Origin: Candidatus Doudnabacteria bacterium | GTDB lineage: Bacteria > Patescibacteriota > Doudnabacteria > UBA920 | DNA length: 48,311 nt | NCBI GenBank assembly: GCA_003151625.1 | Contig: PLYC01000032.1 | Location: 52,037 to 100,347 of the forward strand | Direction: 5' to 3' | Shown: one piece after another, positions 6,289 to 13,092 of the stretch | How the letters are laid out: each line of letters starts with the position of its first letter | Numbering within the stretch: position 1 is the stretch's first letter | Program-made: the position numbers and the translations under genes | Notes under the pieces: generated by a model | Told to the model about the DNA's origin: nothing | Databases searched by the model: none | Seen by the model: only the letters and a program-made list of their open reading frames with translations

Positions 6289-7983
6289 TTAATGCCCAAA
6301 AAAACCGCGTGCCTCGAAATCCGGCAACATTATCAAACTAATATTATTTTTTACGCAAAATTCCTTTACTTCCCCATCGCGCACCGAACCGGATGTGGCA
6401 AAAATTGCCTTTATGTCGGCGTCGGCTAAAGTTTGCACTCCGTCCACAAAAGGGAAAAAACTGTCGCTGTAAGCAACGGCGTCTTTTATTTTGTGGCCGG
6501 CATCGGTGGCTCGTTTAATGGCCAACTGGCAGCAGCCAACCCTGTCCTGCTGGCCCACGCCGTTGCCAAGCAGCATACCGTCTTTAACTATTGTGACGGT
6601 ATTGCTGTTTGAAGTAGAACCAATTGCCCAGGCTAAAACTAAATCAGTCTTCTGGTTTTTATTAATTTTTTTATCTCCCACAATTTCCGCCTTTTGCAAA
6701 TCCGCGATAAAACTATAATTCGGCTGGGACAAAAATCCGCCGCGCACATAACGGAACCGCCGATGTTGGTCTAGTGAATTTTTTGAAAGTGTTAACAGTG
6801 CCGGATTCACCATAAACCGGCACTTGTCGCCTTTGCGTTTTAACAAATCAATCGCCCCCGATGTAAAAGAAGGTGCAATTATTCCATCAAGTAGCCTTCT
6901 TCCTTTGTCCATTTTGTGCGTCAATAAAACTTCCGCCAATTTTTCGTCAACCGGAAAATTTACCATAACCAAGCCACCAAAAATCGCGCGCAAATCCCCC
7001 TCCAGCATTTTTTTGATTGCTTCCAACGGCTCATCCGTTACCGCCGCGCCGCAAGGGTTTCCATGCTTAACCCCAACAGCTATCATCGGAACGGTCGCGG
7101 AGCTCTCCCCCTTTGGGGGAGATGCCCGAAGGGCAGAGAGGGTGTTCCCATTCACATCAAACCCCGCCGCAATATGCGTTATAGTTTGCAATAGCCTGTC
7201 CACATCCGCCAAATTATTATAGCTTGGGGCCGTTCCGGCCATTACTTTAAACTCGGTCAAAGATAAAGGATCGTGGATAATGGTTTGCTCCCCATATAAC
7301 CCAGCGGGAGCCTGATAAGCGTTCTCTCCATACTTGCAGGTTAAAATTTCTCGAACAACCATACCCTCATATTTCCCGGCGGAATGATACCTAGCCGAAA
7401 CCAAACAATAATCCGCCACTATGGCTTCCGCTTTGGCCGCGAGCGCCGATATAAATTTTCCTTTGTCCGTCTCACCGCTTTTTAACCAACTAATGACAGC
7501 CTTTCTATCATCGGGATCACAAACCACAATCCTTCCCCCCTTTGCCGCACTTCTTAACATTGTTGGCCCGCCAATGTCGGTTTTCTCAATAACCGCGTTC
7601 CTGCCTTCTTCCCTCTCCCTTTGGGAGAGGGCCGGGGTGAGGGTTCCCTGACTCCACTTAGCAATTTCTTCCTGCAAAGGATACAAGTCCACGCAAACCA
7701 AATCTATAAACGGAATTTTCAACTTTTCCAACTCTTCCCGGTCTTCCTTAATGTTACGCGCCAAAAGTCCGGCGTGTACCTCTCTCGACAGCGTCACCAC
7801 CCTGTGCCCCAAAATTGCCCCGCCCCCAACCAAAGACGCCACGTCGGTAACTTTTATTCCTGCAGATGTTAATTCCTTAGCCGTTCCCCCGCTCGCCAAA
7901 ATATTAAAATCCAAAGCAACCAACTCCTTGGCAAAACTAACTATTCCTTCTTTATTGTAAACCGATATTAACGCTGTTTTCAT
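6289..7983 (-). CDS. purH: Bifunctional AICAR transformylase / IMP cyclohydrolase, with two repeat insertions
   Basis: Catalyses the last two steps of IMP synthesis. The N-terminal MGS-like cyclohydrolase domain starts MKTALISVYNKEGIVSFAKE with ILASGGTAKEL. The transformylase domain has CKYGENAYQ (~216) and VKHGNPCGAA (~305), the folate and catalytic Lys-His motif. 564 aa against ~510-530 usually. The excess includes TLTPALSQREREEG (~114-127) and TLSALRASPPKGESS (~281-295), both translated repeat elements. AAAGGAAAT precedes the ATG. Two bases after the GNAT gene, so co-transcribed. Full purine synthesis is often missing in CPR; no other pur gene is in this window. Confidence 0.93.
   Translation of the reverse strand: MKTALISVYNKEGIVSFAKELVALDFNILASGGTAKELTSAGIKVTDVASLVGGGAILGHRVVTLSREVHAGLLARNIKEDREELEKLKIPFIDLVCVDLYPLQEEIAKWSQGTLTPALSQREREEGRNAVIEKTDIGGPTMLRSAAKGGRIVVCDPDDRKAVISWLKSGETDKGKFISALAAKAEAIVADYCLVSARYHSAGKYEGMVVREILTCKYGENAYQAPAGLYGEQTIIHDPLSLTEFKVMAGTAPSYNNLADVDRLLQTITHIAAGFDVNGNTLSALRASPPKGESSATVPMIAVGVKHGNPCGAAVTDEPLEAIKKMLEGDLRAIFGGLVMVNFPVDEKLAEVLLTHKMDKGRRLLDGIIAPSFTSGAIDLLKRKGDKCRFMVNPALLTLSKNSLDQHRRFRYVRGGFLSQPNYSFIADLQKAEIVGDKKINKNQKTDLVLAWAIGSTSNSNTVTIVKDGMLLGNGVGQQDRVGCCQLAIKRATDAGHKIKDAVAYSDSFFPFVDGVQTLADADIKAIFATSGSVRDGEVKEFCVKNNISLIMLPDFEARGFFGH
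7091..7150. repeat. In-frame repeat element inside purH (second)
   Basis: GC-rich imperfect palindrome with 'ctctccccctttgggggagatgc' and 'ccgaagggcagagag' parts, translated as TLSALRASPPKGESS. The same family is found inside the M24 gene (29461-29585), metG, tatD and the ATP-grasp gene. Confidence 0.7.
7597..7650. repeat. In-frame repeat element inside purH (first)
   Basis: 'ccctctccctttgggagagg' palindrome followed by 'gccggggtgagggtt', translated as TLTPALSQREREEG. Short similar flanks (CAGGGAAC and CAGGAAC in the coding sense) may be a target duplication. Confidence 0.7.
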
Positions 7984-7985
7984 TA

Positions 7986-8519
7986 TTATTTATTTCCTTT
8001 CCATTCATTTTGTAAAATAGACATAAAGTAAGTGTCAAAAAACTTGCCTTTTTGCAAACGGGTCTGCCTTTTTACACCCTCTCTTTTAAAACCTATTCTT
8101 TTATACACTTTTATTGCCCGGGGGTTGTTGTTGTAAACGTCCAGTTCAATCCTGTGCAATTTTAACTTTGTAAAACCGTAATTGATTATTAATCGAGCAG
8201 CTTCGCTTCCCAGTCCTTTATTCCAAAATGTTTTATTACCAATAGTTATCCCAAAAGTCGCAAACTTATGGGCAGGGTTAATCCTGTGCAACCCAATAGT
8301 GCCTATATGGATCCCCTCGATGGTATCAATACACAAAAATAAATCGTTCTTTATTTTTCCACTTATTCTTTCCTTAACCCACTTGCGTTCCTCTTTTAAG
8401 TTGATACCTCTTGTCTTAATAAACTGATAAACCTCCGGATCGTTGAACCACTTAACAAACCGTGGAGCATCGTCCATTTTTACCGGCCGCAATATTACAT
8501 TTTTACCCCTTAAAATCAT
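7986..8519 (-). CDS. GNAT-family N-acetyltransferase (RimJ/RimL type)
   Basis: 177 aa. Begins with the RimJ/L pattern LRGKNVILRPVKMDDAPRFVKWFNDPEV. Acetyl-CoA binding region: FGITIGNKTFWNKGLGSEAARLIINYGF (motif A, with the G.G..A loop), then LHRIELDVYNNNPRAIKVYKRIGFKREG (motif B). The substrate could be a protein N-terminus or a small amine. Precedes purH by two bases. A 12-codon mini-ORF overlaps its start codon (see 8516-8554). Functional link to purH is not evident. Confidence 0.88.
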   Translation of the reverse strand: MILRGKNVILRPVKMDDAPRFVKWFNDPEVYQFIKTRGINLKEERKWVKERISGKIKNDLFLCIDTIEGIHIGTIGLHRINPAHKFATFGITIGNKTFWNKGLGSEAARLIINYGFTKLKLHRIELDVYNNNPRAIKVYKRIGFKREGVKRQTRLQKGKFFDTYFMSILQNEWKGNK

Positions 8520-8554
8520 AAATTCCCTATTGGAAGAGGTGTCCCCTCTTCCAT
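8516..8554 (-). CDS. Possible 12-aa leader ORF overlapping the GNAT start
   Basis: ATG at complement 8552-8554 encodes MEEGTPLPIGNL and its TGA overlaps the GNAT ATG (ATGA). The ORF lies over a 9-bp hairpin, TGGAAGAGG/CCTCTTCCA. It may couple translation to the GNAT gene, or the hairpin alone may matter. There is no SD of its own. Confidence 0.25.
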   Translation of the reverse strand: MEEGTPLPIGNL

Positions 8555-8601
8555 TTGATTTTTATGGCATAATTAATTTTATGCTGGCTACTAATATTAT
8601 A

Positions 8602-9177
8602 TCAAATTTTTACGCCCAGCTTTTCCAGGGTGTTAAAAACCTTCGTCATTGGAAGTCCCAACCCACAGCTAAAATCTCCCTCAATTTTTGAAATTAGGCT
8701 AAACCCCGGACCCTGCAGGTTATAACCCCCGGCCTTGTCAAAAGGGTTGCCGCTTTTTATATAAGCAGCTATATCTTTCGGCGACAGCTTTTTAAAATAA
8801 ATTTTAATTTTATCCACAAAAATTATTACTTGTTTGCTTTTTGCATCGAGTACCGCAACCCCGCTTATAACTTCATGGGATTGGCCGCTAAAAGCCTTTA
8901 GTATTTTTTCGGCTTCCTCTTTGTTTTTTGGCTTGCCAATTGCTTTACCGCGGAACGAAACCATAGTATCGGCCGCAACGATTATTGCGTTTGGATACTT
9001 TTTGGCGGCCGCGTGAGCTTTGCCCAAAGCCAAAAATTTTACCAGCTCTTCATGCTTTAATTTAGGATTCACTACTTCTTCATACCCCGAATCCGCCACC
9101 TTAAACTTAATATCCAAAAGCTTGAATATCTGCTGTCTCCTGGGCGAAGTGGAAGCTAAAATAATCTTCCTGTTCAT
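8602..9177 (-). CDS. maf: Maf-like nucleotide pyrophosphatase
   Basis: 191 aa with the family signature IILASTSPRRQQIFKLL at the N-terminus, VVAADTMVSFRGKAIGKPKN (the ADT and GKP motifs) near residue 66, and DKAGGYNLQGPGFSLISKIEGD near 145. Maf proteins hydrolyse non-canonical or UTP/dTTP nucleotides and are tied to cell-division control in other bacteria. First gene of a likely maf-GNAT-purH transcript, with an 80-bp spacer before GNAT. Confidence 0.93.
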   Translation of the reverse strand: MNRKIILASTSPRRQQIFKLLDIKFKVADSGYEEVVNPKLKHEELVKFLALGKAHAAAKKYPNAIIVAADTMVSFRGKAIGKPKNKEEAEKILKAFSGQSHEVISGVAVLDAKSKQVIIFVDKIKIYFKKLSPKDIAAYIKSGNPFDKAGGYNLQGPGFSLISKIEGDFSCGLGLPMTKVFNTLEKLGVKI

Positions 9178-9217
9178 GAAGTAATTTTAACATAAAAACT
9201 AATAACTTGAAAAGTTA

Positions 9218-9259
9218 TTTTGTTGCACTAATGCTCGGCCGAGCATTAGTGCAACAAAA
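9218..9259. repeat. 42-bp perfect palindrome with CGGCCG centre (A)
   Basis: Every base of 9218-9238 pairs with 9239-9259, with no loop. The centre is GCTCGGCCGAGC. It lies between maf and tRNA-Pro. Two further perfect palindromes with the same CGGCCG centre but different arms are at 21225-21266 and 45124-45159. Confidence 0.95.
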
Positions 9260-9273
9260 GTGCAACAAAATAA

Positions 9274-9302
9274 TTGATATTAATTAGGGTTTTAGCTATA
9301 AT
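9274..9302 (+). promoter_or_regulatory. Promoter of tRNA-Pro
   Basis: TTGATA (9274-9279), 17-bp spacer, TATAAT (9297-9302), 21 bases before the tRNA 5' end. Confidence 0.8.
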
Positions 9303-9323
9303 ATATTAAGTGTGAATAAATAT

Positions 9324-9397
9324 CGGGCTGTCGTATACCGGTAGTACGCATGCATGGGGTGCATGTAGACAGGGTTCAATTCCCTGCAGCCCGACCA
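9324..9397 (+). tRNA. tRNA-Pro (GGG)
   Basis: Complete cloverleaf: acceptor CGGGCTG/CAGCCCG, anticodon stem CATGC/GCATG with loop ATGGGGT (anticodon GGG), T arm CAGGG-TTCAATT-CCCTG, discriminator A and encoded CCA. Confidence 0.93.
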
Positions 9398-9582
9398 GCC
9401 TTCGTCCGCCAAAGGCGGACTACGGCTGGCTTACGCCAGAAGCAGGTTTGTCGAAGTTTGATATATAATAAAAAATCGTAGCGAAGGCTGCGCGCCGAAG
9501 TCAGACGAAGGCGGGCAAAAAAATCAACCGCCGAACGGCGGTTTTTAATTTATCCATCCGCCTTCGCCAAAGCTACGGCGGA
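9398..9582. repeat. Dispersed 'ccgcc-ttcg-cc-aaagc' repeats after tRNA-Pro
   Basis: Several copies of a GC-rich short repeat (tccgccaaaggcggac, ccgccttcgccaaagctacg) surround the tRNA terminator. The same family occurs in tgt, xerC and the ATP-grasp gene. No ORF is seen here. Confidence 0.55.
9526..9546 (+). terminator. Intrinsic terminator after tRNA-Pro
   Basis: AACCGCCG-aa-CGGCGGTT stem followed by TTTTT. Confidence 0.85.
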
Positions 9583-9613
9583 TTGTCAGCTATAAAATAT
9601 TAATATCGTATAC

Positions 9614-9710
9614 AAAAAAAGGCCTCAGATCCTCTTGTAAATAACTCGGCCGTTAAGCCGAAAAACTAACAAGTAAATTGCGCTACGATTTGCGCAAAAG
9701 ATCTGAGACC
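9614..9710 (-). ncRNA. Three-way-junction RNA element with U-tract after mini-gene 9733-9906
   Basis: Outer stem of 11 bp (9621-9631 with 9700-9710). At one position the pair is G-U on the minus-strand RNA but C-A on the plus strand, so minus is the transcribed strand. Inside are two hairpins: TTGCGC/GCGCAA (9678-9697), and CTTGT/ACAAG enclosing TCGGC/GCCGA (9634-9673). On the minus strand the outer stem is followed by seven U (9614-9620). It acts at least as a terminator; the branched interior is more than a terminator needs. Confidence 0.6.
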
Positions 9711-9732
9711 AAAAGTGTTGTGTTAGGAAGTA

Positions 9733-9906
9733 TTATTTTCCCTTTTTTGTTGCTCTATCGAGTCTACGAAGCTCTTTTCGTACCTTCTTCCTGTCGCCCT
9801 TGTGGGCTATGGAGGACGGATCGATTTCCCTTCCGTGAGCGTAGCTTTCCGCTACGTTTGCCCGAAGACGCTCGTGAGCTAATCCTCCTGACCGTTTCTT
9901 CGCCAT
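9733..9906 (-). CDS. Orphan basic mini-protein, 57 aa
   Basis: Start ATG at complement 9904-9906, with AGGGGGTGG eight bases upstream. The product begins MAKKRSGGLAHERLRANVAE and ends in KVRKELRRLDRATKKGK. It is strongly basic (Lys/Arg about one quarter), has no Cys and no membrane segment, and its two charged helical stretches suggest nucleic-acid binding, which is only inference. It is followed by a branched RNA/terminator element and preceded by the long hairpin that ends the next mini-gene. Family not recognised. Confidence 0.55.
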   Translation of the reverse strand: MAKKRSGGLAHERLRANVAESYAHGREIDPSSIAHKGDRKKVRKELRRLDRATKKGK

Positions 9907-10001
9907 CGATTTTACCACCCCCTGATTCTTTCTTCTTTCATTCCAACTGCAAAACTTAGTCCAAAATTTTAGGCTAAATTTTGTGGTTATAACTTCTTTA
10001 T

Positions 10002-10106
10002 AAAAACTGCGGCCGGAAGGAAATCGCAGTTCGACTTGTTTTGCGCGGCACTTATACTCTAAAAAGAGATTGCCTATTTTAGTCGAACTTTGATTTCCAA
10101 CCGGCC
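10002..10106 (-). terminator. Very long hairpin terminator with two symmetric 2x2 internal loops
   Basis: GGCCGG, aa, GGAAATC, gc, AGTTCGACT (10011-10036) pairs with AGTCGAACT, tt, GATTTCC, aa, CCGGCC (10081-10106): 22 paired bases interrupted by two 2x2 internal loops. The 44-nt loop holds a small hairpin, CTCT/AGAG, inside GGCA/TGCC. On the minus strand the hairpin is followed by GCAGTTTTT. It lies ten bases after the stop of mini-gene 10116-10340. Confidence 0.65.
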
Positions 10107-10115
10107 TTGTGCTAA

Positions 10116-10340
10116 CTAGCCCGGCAGCGCATACATAAGGTCACGACGGTCGTGTGCCTCCGGAAAACCCATTCCTACAAAAAGGGAACGAAGCGCTTTG
10201 CGCTCCCTCTCGGTCTGTACTGCCGCTAACACCTTTACATCTTTCTGATGCCGCTTTTCATGTCTTGCACGGCATTTGGCGATTGAATTCGCCTCTGGTG
10301 CAGGCACCGGGGGAACCGGTGCGGCCTCACTACTCTGCAT
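10116..10340 (-). CDS. Orphan mini-protein, 74 aa
   Basis: ATG at complement 10338-10340 with TAGGAGG eight bases upstream. The N-terminus is Pro/Ala-rich (AAPVPPVPAPEAN). The rest is charged and helical (KCRARHEKRHQKDVKVL, TERERKALRSLFVGMGF). No membrane segment, no recognised domain. Upstream, on the same strand, lies a ~730-nt ORF-poor structured region headed by a near-consensus promoter; downstream is a very long hairpin. GC-richer than its surroundings. Function unknown. Confidence 0.55.
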   Translation of the reverse strand: MQSSEAAPVPPVPAPEANSIAKCRARHEKRHQKDVKVLAAVQTERERKALRSLFVGMGFPEAHDRRDLMYALPG

Positions 10341-11076
10341 TTCAACATCCTCCTAAAGTTGGCCGCTTCGCCTTCTTAATTTGCTATGCGGCTTCGCTGA
10401 TTTTAGAAACAATCCATTTTAGCACTCTCGGCCAAAAGAGGGACTGCCCCATCTTCACCCACTTTGCAAGTGAGTACTTCTCGCCACATAGCAGCGGCGA
10501 AGACTGACGGGCAGGGTGACTGAAGAACGATTCCCTCAGAAACTTTTACAAAAGCAGGTGAGCTTTTGTCTGCCCAAACTTTGGGGTGGTACTTCGAGCA
10601 TTCGGCTCGGTTCCTAAGTAGCTTCGAAAGCTCAAATGGTTTGCGCCAGTAATTACTGGACGCGGGATGCAAACCAATTCGAGGCCATCAAAGCCTGCCT
10701 ATCCCTTACTTAAGGGACACCCAACTCTTTGGATAAACCAAAAAAAATTTCTTCGGATAACCGAAGTTTGATGGCTTGGCCATCAAAATAAATTTTTTCT
10801 TGTCTGTCCGGGAAACTGCATCGAAAGGTTAAAAAATTCGGTGCAAATCCACGGACAGAAATGTTTTTTAAAAGAACTCCGCTTTGGCCTAAAATAATAC
10901 CTAGCCTGTATGTAGGGCTAGGTTTGGTATCTGTTTTGATTGCTTTTTACTTTCAGTTACCTTTTAGCCCTATATTTTTGCATCCAAAGAATGCTCTTTG
11001 TAAAAGAGACCGGGAGGACAATAACAATGGAGCAAAAATTCCTGTTCATAATGTATTACTAAACTAATACGTAACT
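10341..11076 (-). ncRNA. Long structured leader or large non-coding RNA candidate
   Basis: About 735 bases without a convincing gene, downstream of a near-consensus minus-strand promoter and upstream of the mini-gene at 10340. Many helices can be seen: TCTGTCCG/CGGACAGA enclosing TGCATCGAA/TTCGGTGCA (10802-10859); GGTTTGC/GCAAACC enclosing CCAGTAATTACTGG (about 10639-10676); CTTCGG/CCGAAG; CCCTT/AAGGG; CAAAAGC/GCTTTTG; CTGCCC/GGGCAG. Two GGCCATCAAA copies compete for one TTTGATGGC (10681-10797), a switch-like arrangement. I cannot assign it to a known RNA family, and an origin on the plus strand is not excluded. Confidence 0.45.
11027..11062 (+). CDS. Possible 11-aa ORF with SD
   Basis: ATG at 11027 preceded by GGGAGGA at 11012-11018; encodes MEQKFLFIMYY. 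It runs against the strong promoter at 11083-11110, so it may be chance. Reported only because of the good SD. Confidence 0.2.
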   Translation: MEQKFLFIMYY

Positions 11077-11082
11077 GCCTAA

Positions 11083-11110
11083 AGTATAACAGTATTAAAA
11101 CGAATGTCAA
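11083..11110 (-). promoter_or_regulatory. Near-consensus promoter of the structured leader / 74-aa mini-gene
   Basis: TTGACA (complement 11105-11110), 16-bp spacer, TATACT (complement 11083-11088). The first ORF with an SD downstream is the 74-aa mini-gene, about 735 nt away. Confidence 0.75.
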
Positions 11111-11173
11111 GGTTGGCTATTTTTTGGCTTATGTAAAGGTAAATGTTTATATGATACTATAATACTTTTCAGG

Positions 11174-11182
11174 TTATCCACA
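11174..11182 (+). promoter_or_regulatory. DnaA-box-like TTATCCACA upstream of parB
   Basis: Exact match to the classical DnaA box in an AT-rich 200-bp spacer (11067-11264) next to parB, which also holds GATATT/AATATC words. A single box is weak evidence for an origin. A second TTATCCACA (on the minus strand) is at 45643-45651, before xerC. Confidence 0.35.
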
Positions 11183-11264
11183 TAATTATAGATATTGATT
11201 GATATTAGGATATTGTAGATATTATTTTAATTTCTTAATATCCTAATTTCCTAATATCTAAATA

Positions 11265-12260
11265 TCAAACCGTCAGGTACCCAACATCTCCGGAAAGCTT
11301 TTCCGCGGCCATTTTGTGGATGAGTTCGCTAAGTTCTTCGTCGCTAAAAAATTCTATGGTAATTTTTCCGCCCTGACCCTGACGGGAAATTTTAACCTGG
11401 GTACCGAGCTTGCCGCGCAGTTCGCTTTCCATAGCCAAAAGTTTGGGGTCAGGCGCGGCGGAATCCATTTGCCGCTTGGTCATAAGCTCGCGGACTTTGC
11501 TTTCCACCTGCCGGACATTTAAGTTTTGGTCTATAACCACTTTATACATCAACAGCATTTTTTCCGGATCGTTCAAACCCAGCAAGGCTCTGGCATGGCC
11601 TTCCATTAGTTTGCCTTCTATAACCGCTCGCTGAATTTCCGCGGGCAGGTTAAGCAAGCGGACAGTATTGGCCACGGCCGGACGCGATTTACCGACTTTT
11701 TTGGCAACCTGATCTTGAGTTAGATTAAACGTCTTCATTAGACGCTCGTAAGCCTGGGCTTCTTCTATGGGATTTAATTCCTGGCGCTGAATGTTTTCGA
11801 TTAACGCAACTTCCAACTTGGTCTGGTCGACCATCGATTCCTTAATAATTGCCGGGACCTTGTCTAAACCCGCCAATTGCGAGGCTCTAAAGCGCCGCTC
11901 CCCCACGACAATTTCATAACCTACGGCCGTTTTGGTAACCACCAACGGCTGAATAACGCCGTGTTCTTTTATGGAGTCGGCCAACTCCCGAAGCGCCGCC
12001 GGTTCAAATACCTTTCTGGGCTGAAACGGATTTGGGGAAATTTTAACGACTTCTATTTCCTGAATATGCGCGTCGGCATAAGAGACTTTTTCAGGATCGG
12101 GCGCGGCATTAACCAATGCCGGCACGACCGCTAAATCCTGCAATACCGAGGTGGCGGGCAAAGACGGAGCATTAGTAGATGCCGCCGTGCCAATTTGCGG
12201 CGCGGCAAAAGAATCCAAAGATTGAATTGTAATGTTGGGCTGGGGAAAATTGTTGTCCAT
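11265..12260 (-). CDS. parB: Chromosome-partitioning protein ParB
   Basis: 331 aa. A disordered, Ala/Pro-rich N-terminus of about 65 residues precedes the ParB/Srx domain: EIEVVKISPNPFQPRKVFE, IQPLVVTK, the CTP-binding GERRFRASQLAGL and LIENIQRQELNPIEEA. A helix-turn-helix follows (LTQDQVAKKVGKSRPAVANTVRLLNLP), then a C-terminal dimerisation region. ParB clamps spread from parS to organise origin segregation. No parA partner lies in the window and I saw no 16-bp parS palindrome. No SD: the start is preceded by AAAATAAAACAGTTT. Confidence 0.93.
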   Translation of the reverse strand: MDNNFPQPNITIQSLDSFAAPQIGTAASTNAPSLPATSVLQDLAVVPALVNAAPDPEKVSYADAHIQEIEVVKISPNPFQPRKVFEPAALRELADSIKEHGVIQPLVVTKTAVGYEIVVGERRFRASQLAGLDKVPAIIKESMVDQTKLEVALIENIQRQELNPIEEAQAYERLMKTFNLTQDQVAKKVGKSRPAVANTVRLLNLPAEIQRAVIEGKLMEGHARALLGLNDPEKMLLMYKVVIDQNLNVRQVESKVRELMTKRQMDSAAPDPKLLAMESELRGKLGTQVKISRQGQGGKITIEFFSDEELSELIHKMAAEKLSGDVGYLTV

Positions 12261-12305
12261 AAACTGTTTTATTTTAACTCTTCATCTACAGTTTCTTAGT
12301 TTGCA

Positions 12306-12345
12306 GCCCTGTACCAGTCGCCGTCAGACGGCTCCGGTGCAGGGC
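12306..12345 (-). other. Stable GC-rich hairpin between tRNA-Leu and parB
   Basis: GCCCTG...CAGGGC closing, then CTGG/CCGG, with inner GCCGTC/GACGGC and short symmetric bulges. No U-tract follows on either strand, so it may be a processing or leader structure of parB rather than a terminator. Confidence 0.5.
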
Positions 12346-12407
12346 ACTCACCACTCTACGCCTCGTGTTCTTGGCTGCGCCATGAACCCGAGTCTGCGAG
12401 TGGTTCG

Positions 12408-12490
12408 TGGTGGCCGAGGAGGGAGTCGAACCCTCATGCGTTATGCGAACGATTTTGAGTCGTTTGTGTCTGCCATTCCACCACTCGGCC
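12408..12490 (-). tRNA. tRNA-Leu (CAA)
   Basis: Class II tRNA on the minus strand: acceptor GGCCGAG/CTCGGCC, anticodon stem AACGA/TCGTT with loop CTCAAAA (anticodon CAA), variable arm CGCATAACGC, T arm GAGGG-TTCGACT-CCCTC, discriminator A and encoded CCA. Confidence 0.93.
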
Positions 12491-12523
12491 ATGTGAAATC
12501 TTATTTATTCTATCAAAATTCCC

Positions 12524-13051
12524 CTAGCGGGTAAAGAGCACAGGCGAAAGCCAATAAATGACCGCCAAAGCCGATAAAACCCCAACCATCCAGCCTACCA
12601 AGACATGCCAAACATAATGATATCCAAGCACCACCCTGCCTAAACCGTCCAGTATAGTTACAAAAACCATTACCGATCCAAGTACAGGAAAAAAATATAA
12701 AATTACCATGGAAACGGAAGCAAAACTCACGGCGTGATCCGATGGGAAGGAATTATGTCTTTCTGTGATCTTGGAGAACAACCAAGATAGCTCGGCGGGT
12801 TTAAAATTCAGCCGCTGATAAGGCCTTTCTTTTTTGTAAACTAGATAAATTAACGGCGAAATTATTAAACGCCCCAAAATAAAAGCGCAGAAAGCAAGGG
12901 CTACTTTTTGCCATTGGCCAACGGCAATTAAATATATTCCTAATGCAAAAATAAAAAGTACGACGTAAATTCCCCACAACTTCCAAAACCATCGGTACCA
13001 ATTACTGGATGCCAAGAGCTTTTGTTGATTTAAATAAAAATCGGAGTTCAT
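12524..13051 (-). CDS. PAP2-family membrane phosphatase
   Basis: 175 aa from ATG complement 13049-13051 (MNSDFYLNQQ). Several membrane segments. PAP2 motifs: YKKERPYQ (C1), SFPSDHAVSF (C2, PSxH) and GRVVLGYHYVWHVLVG (C3). In C3 the family has SRx5Hx3D; here the Arg and catalytic His are kept but the Asp is His. It is probably an undecaprenyl-diphosphate or phosphatidate phosphatase at the membrane; the missing Asp may lower activity. No SD is seen. Confidence 0.85.
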   Translation of the reverse strand: MNSDFYLNQQKLLASSNWYRWFWKLWGIYVVLFIFALGIYLIAVGQWQKVALAFCAFILGRLIISPLIYLVYKKERPYQRLNFKPAELSWLFSKITERHNSFPSDHAVSFASVSMVILYFFPVLGSVMVFVTILDGLGRVVLGYHYVWHVLVGWMVGVLSALAVIYWLSPVLFTR

Positions 13052-13064
13052 CTGTAGCAATCGT

Positions 13065-13092
13065 ATTTCCCATACACTGGAGTATGGGAAAT
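13065..13092 (-). terminator. Hairpin directly after the 2H phosphoesterase gene
   Basis: ATTTCCCATAC (13065-13075) pairs with GTATGGGAAAT (13082-13092), abutting the stop codon of the upstream minus-strand gene. There is no U-tract, so it may be a REP-like or 3'-protecting hairpin. Confidence 0.5.

Noticed and set aside
6824-7222. Open frames opposite purH and other long genes
   Set aside because: They are antisense shadows of clearly conserved genes, without SD or recognisable products.
9457-9500. Possible second tRNA after tRNA-Pro
   Set aside because: Only dispersed repeat sequence; no T arm or acceptor pairing.
10011-10030. CCGGAAGGAAA similarity to the SRP RNA tip
   Set aside because: No matching apical loop or flanking pairing; the bases are used in the long terminator stem.
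10403-10672. Open frame of 89 codons on the minus strand
   Set aside because: Starts with TTG, has no SD, low-complexity-free but implausible composition, and overlaps several strong hairpins; more likely part of the structured leader.
10802-10859. Resemblance to the cobalamin riboswitch core (GGGAA ... GGTGCAAATCC)
   Set aside because: The remaining conserved parts of that riboswitch are missing and the segment is explained by one simple hairpin; no B12 gene follows.
10861-11067. Open frame of 68 codons with one hydrophobic stretch on the plus strand
   Set aside because: No SD, begins directly at a hairpin, contains a second hairpin (about 10902-10932), and lies opposite a near-consensus minus-strand promoter.
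11265-12260. A parS site near parB
   Set aside because: No TGTTTCACGTGAAACA-like palindrome was seen in the window.
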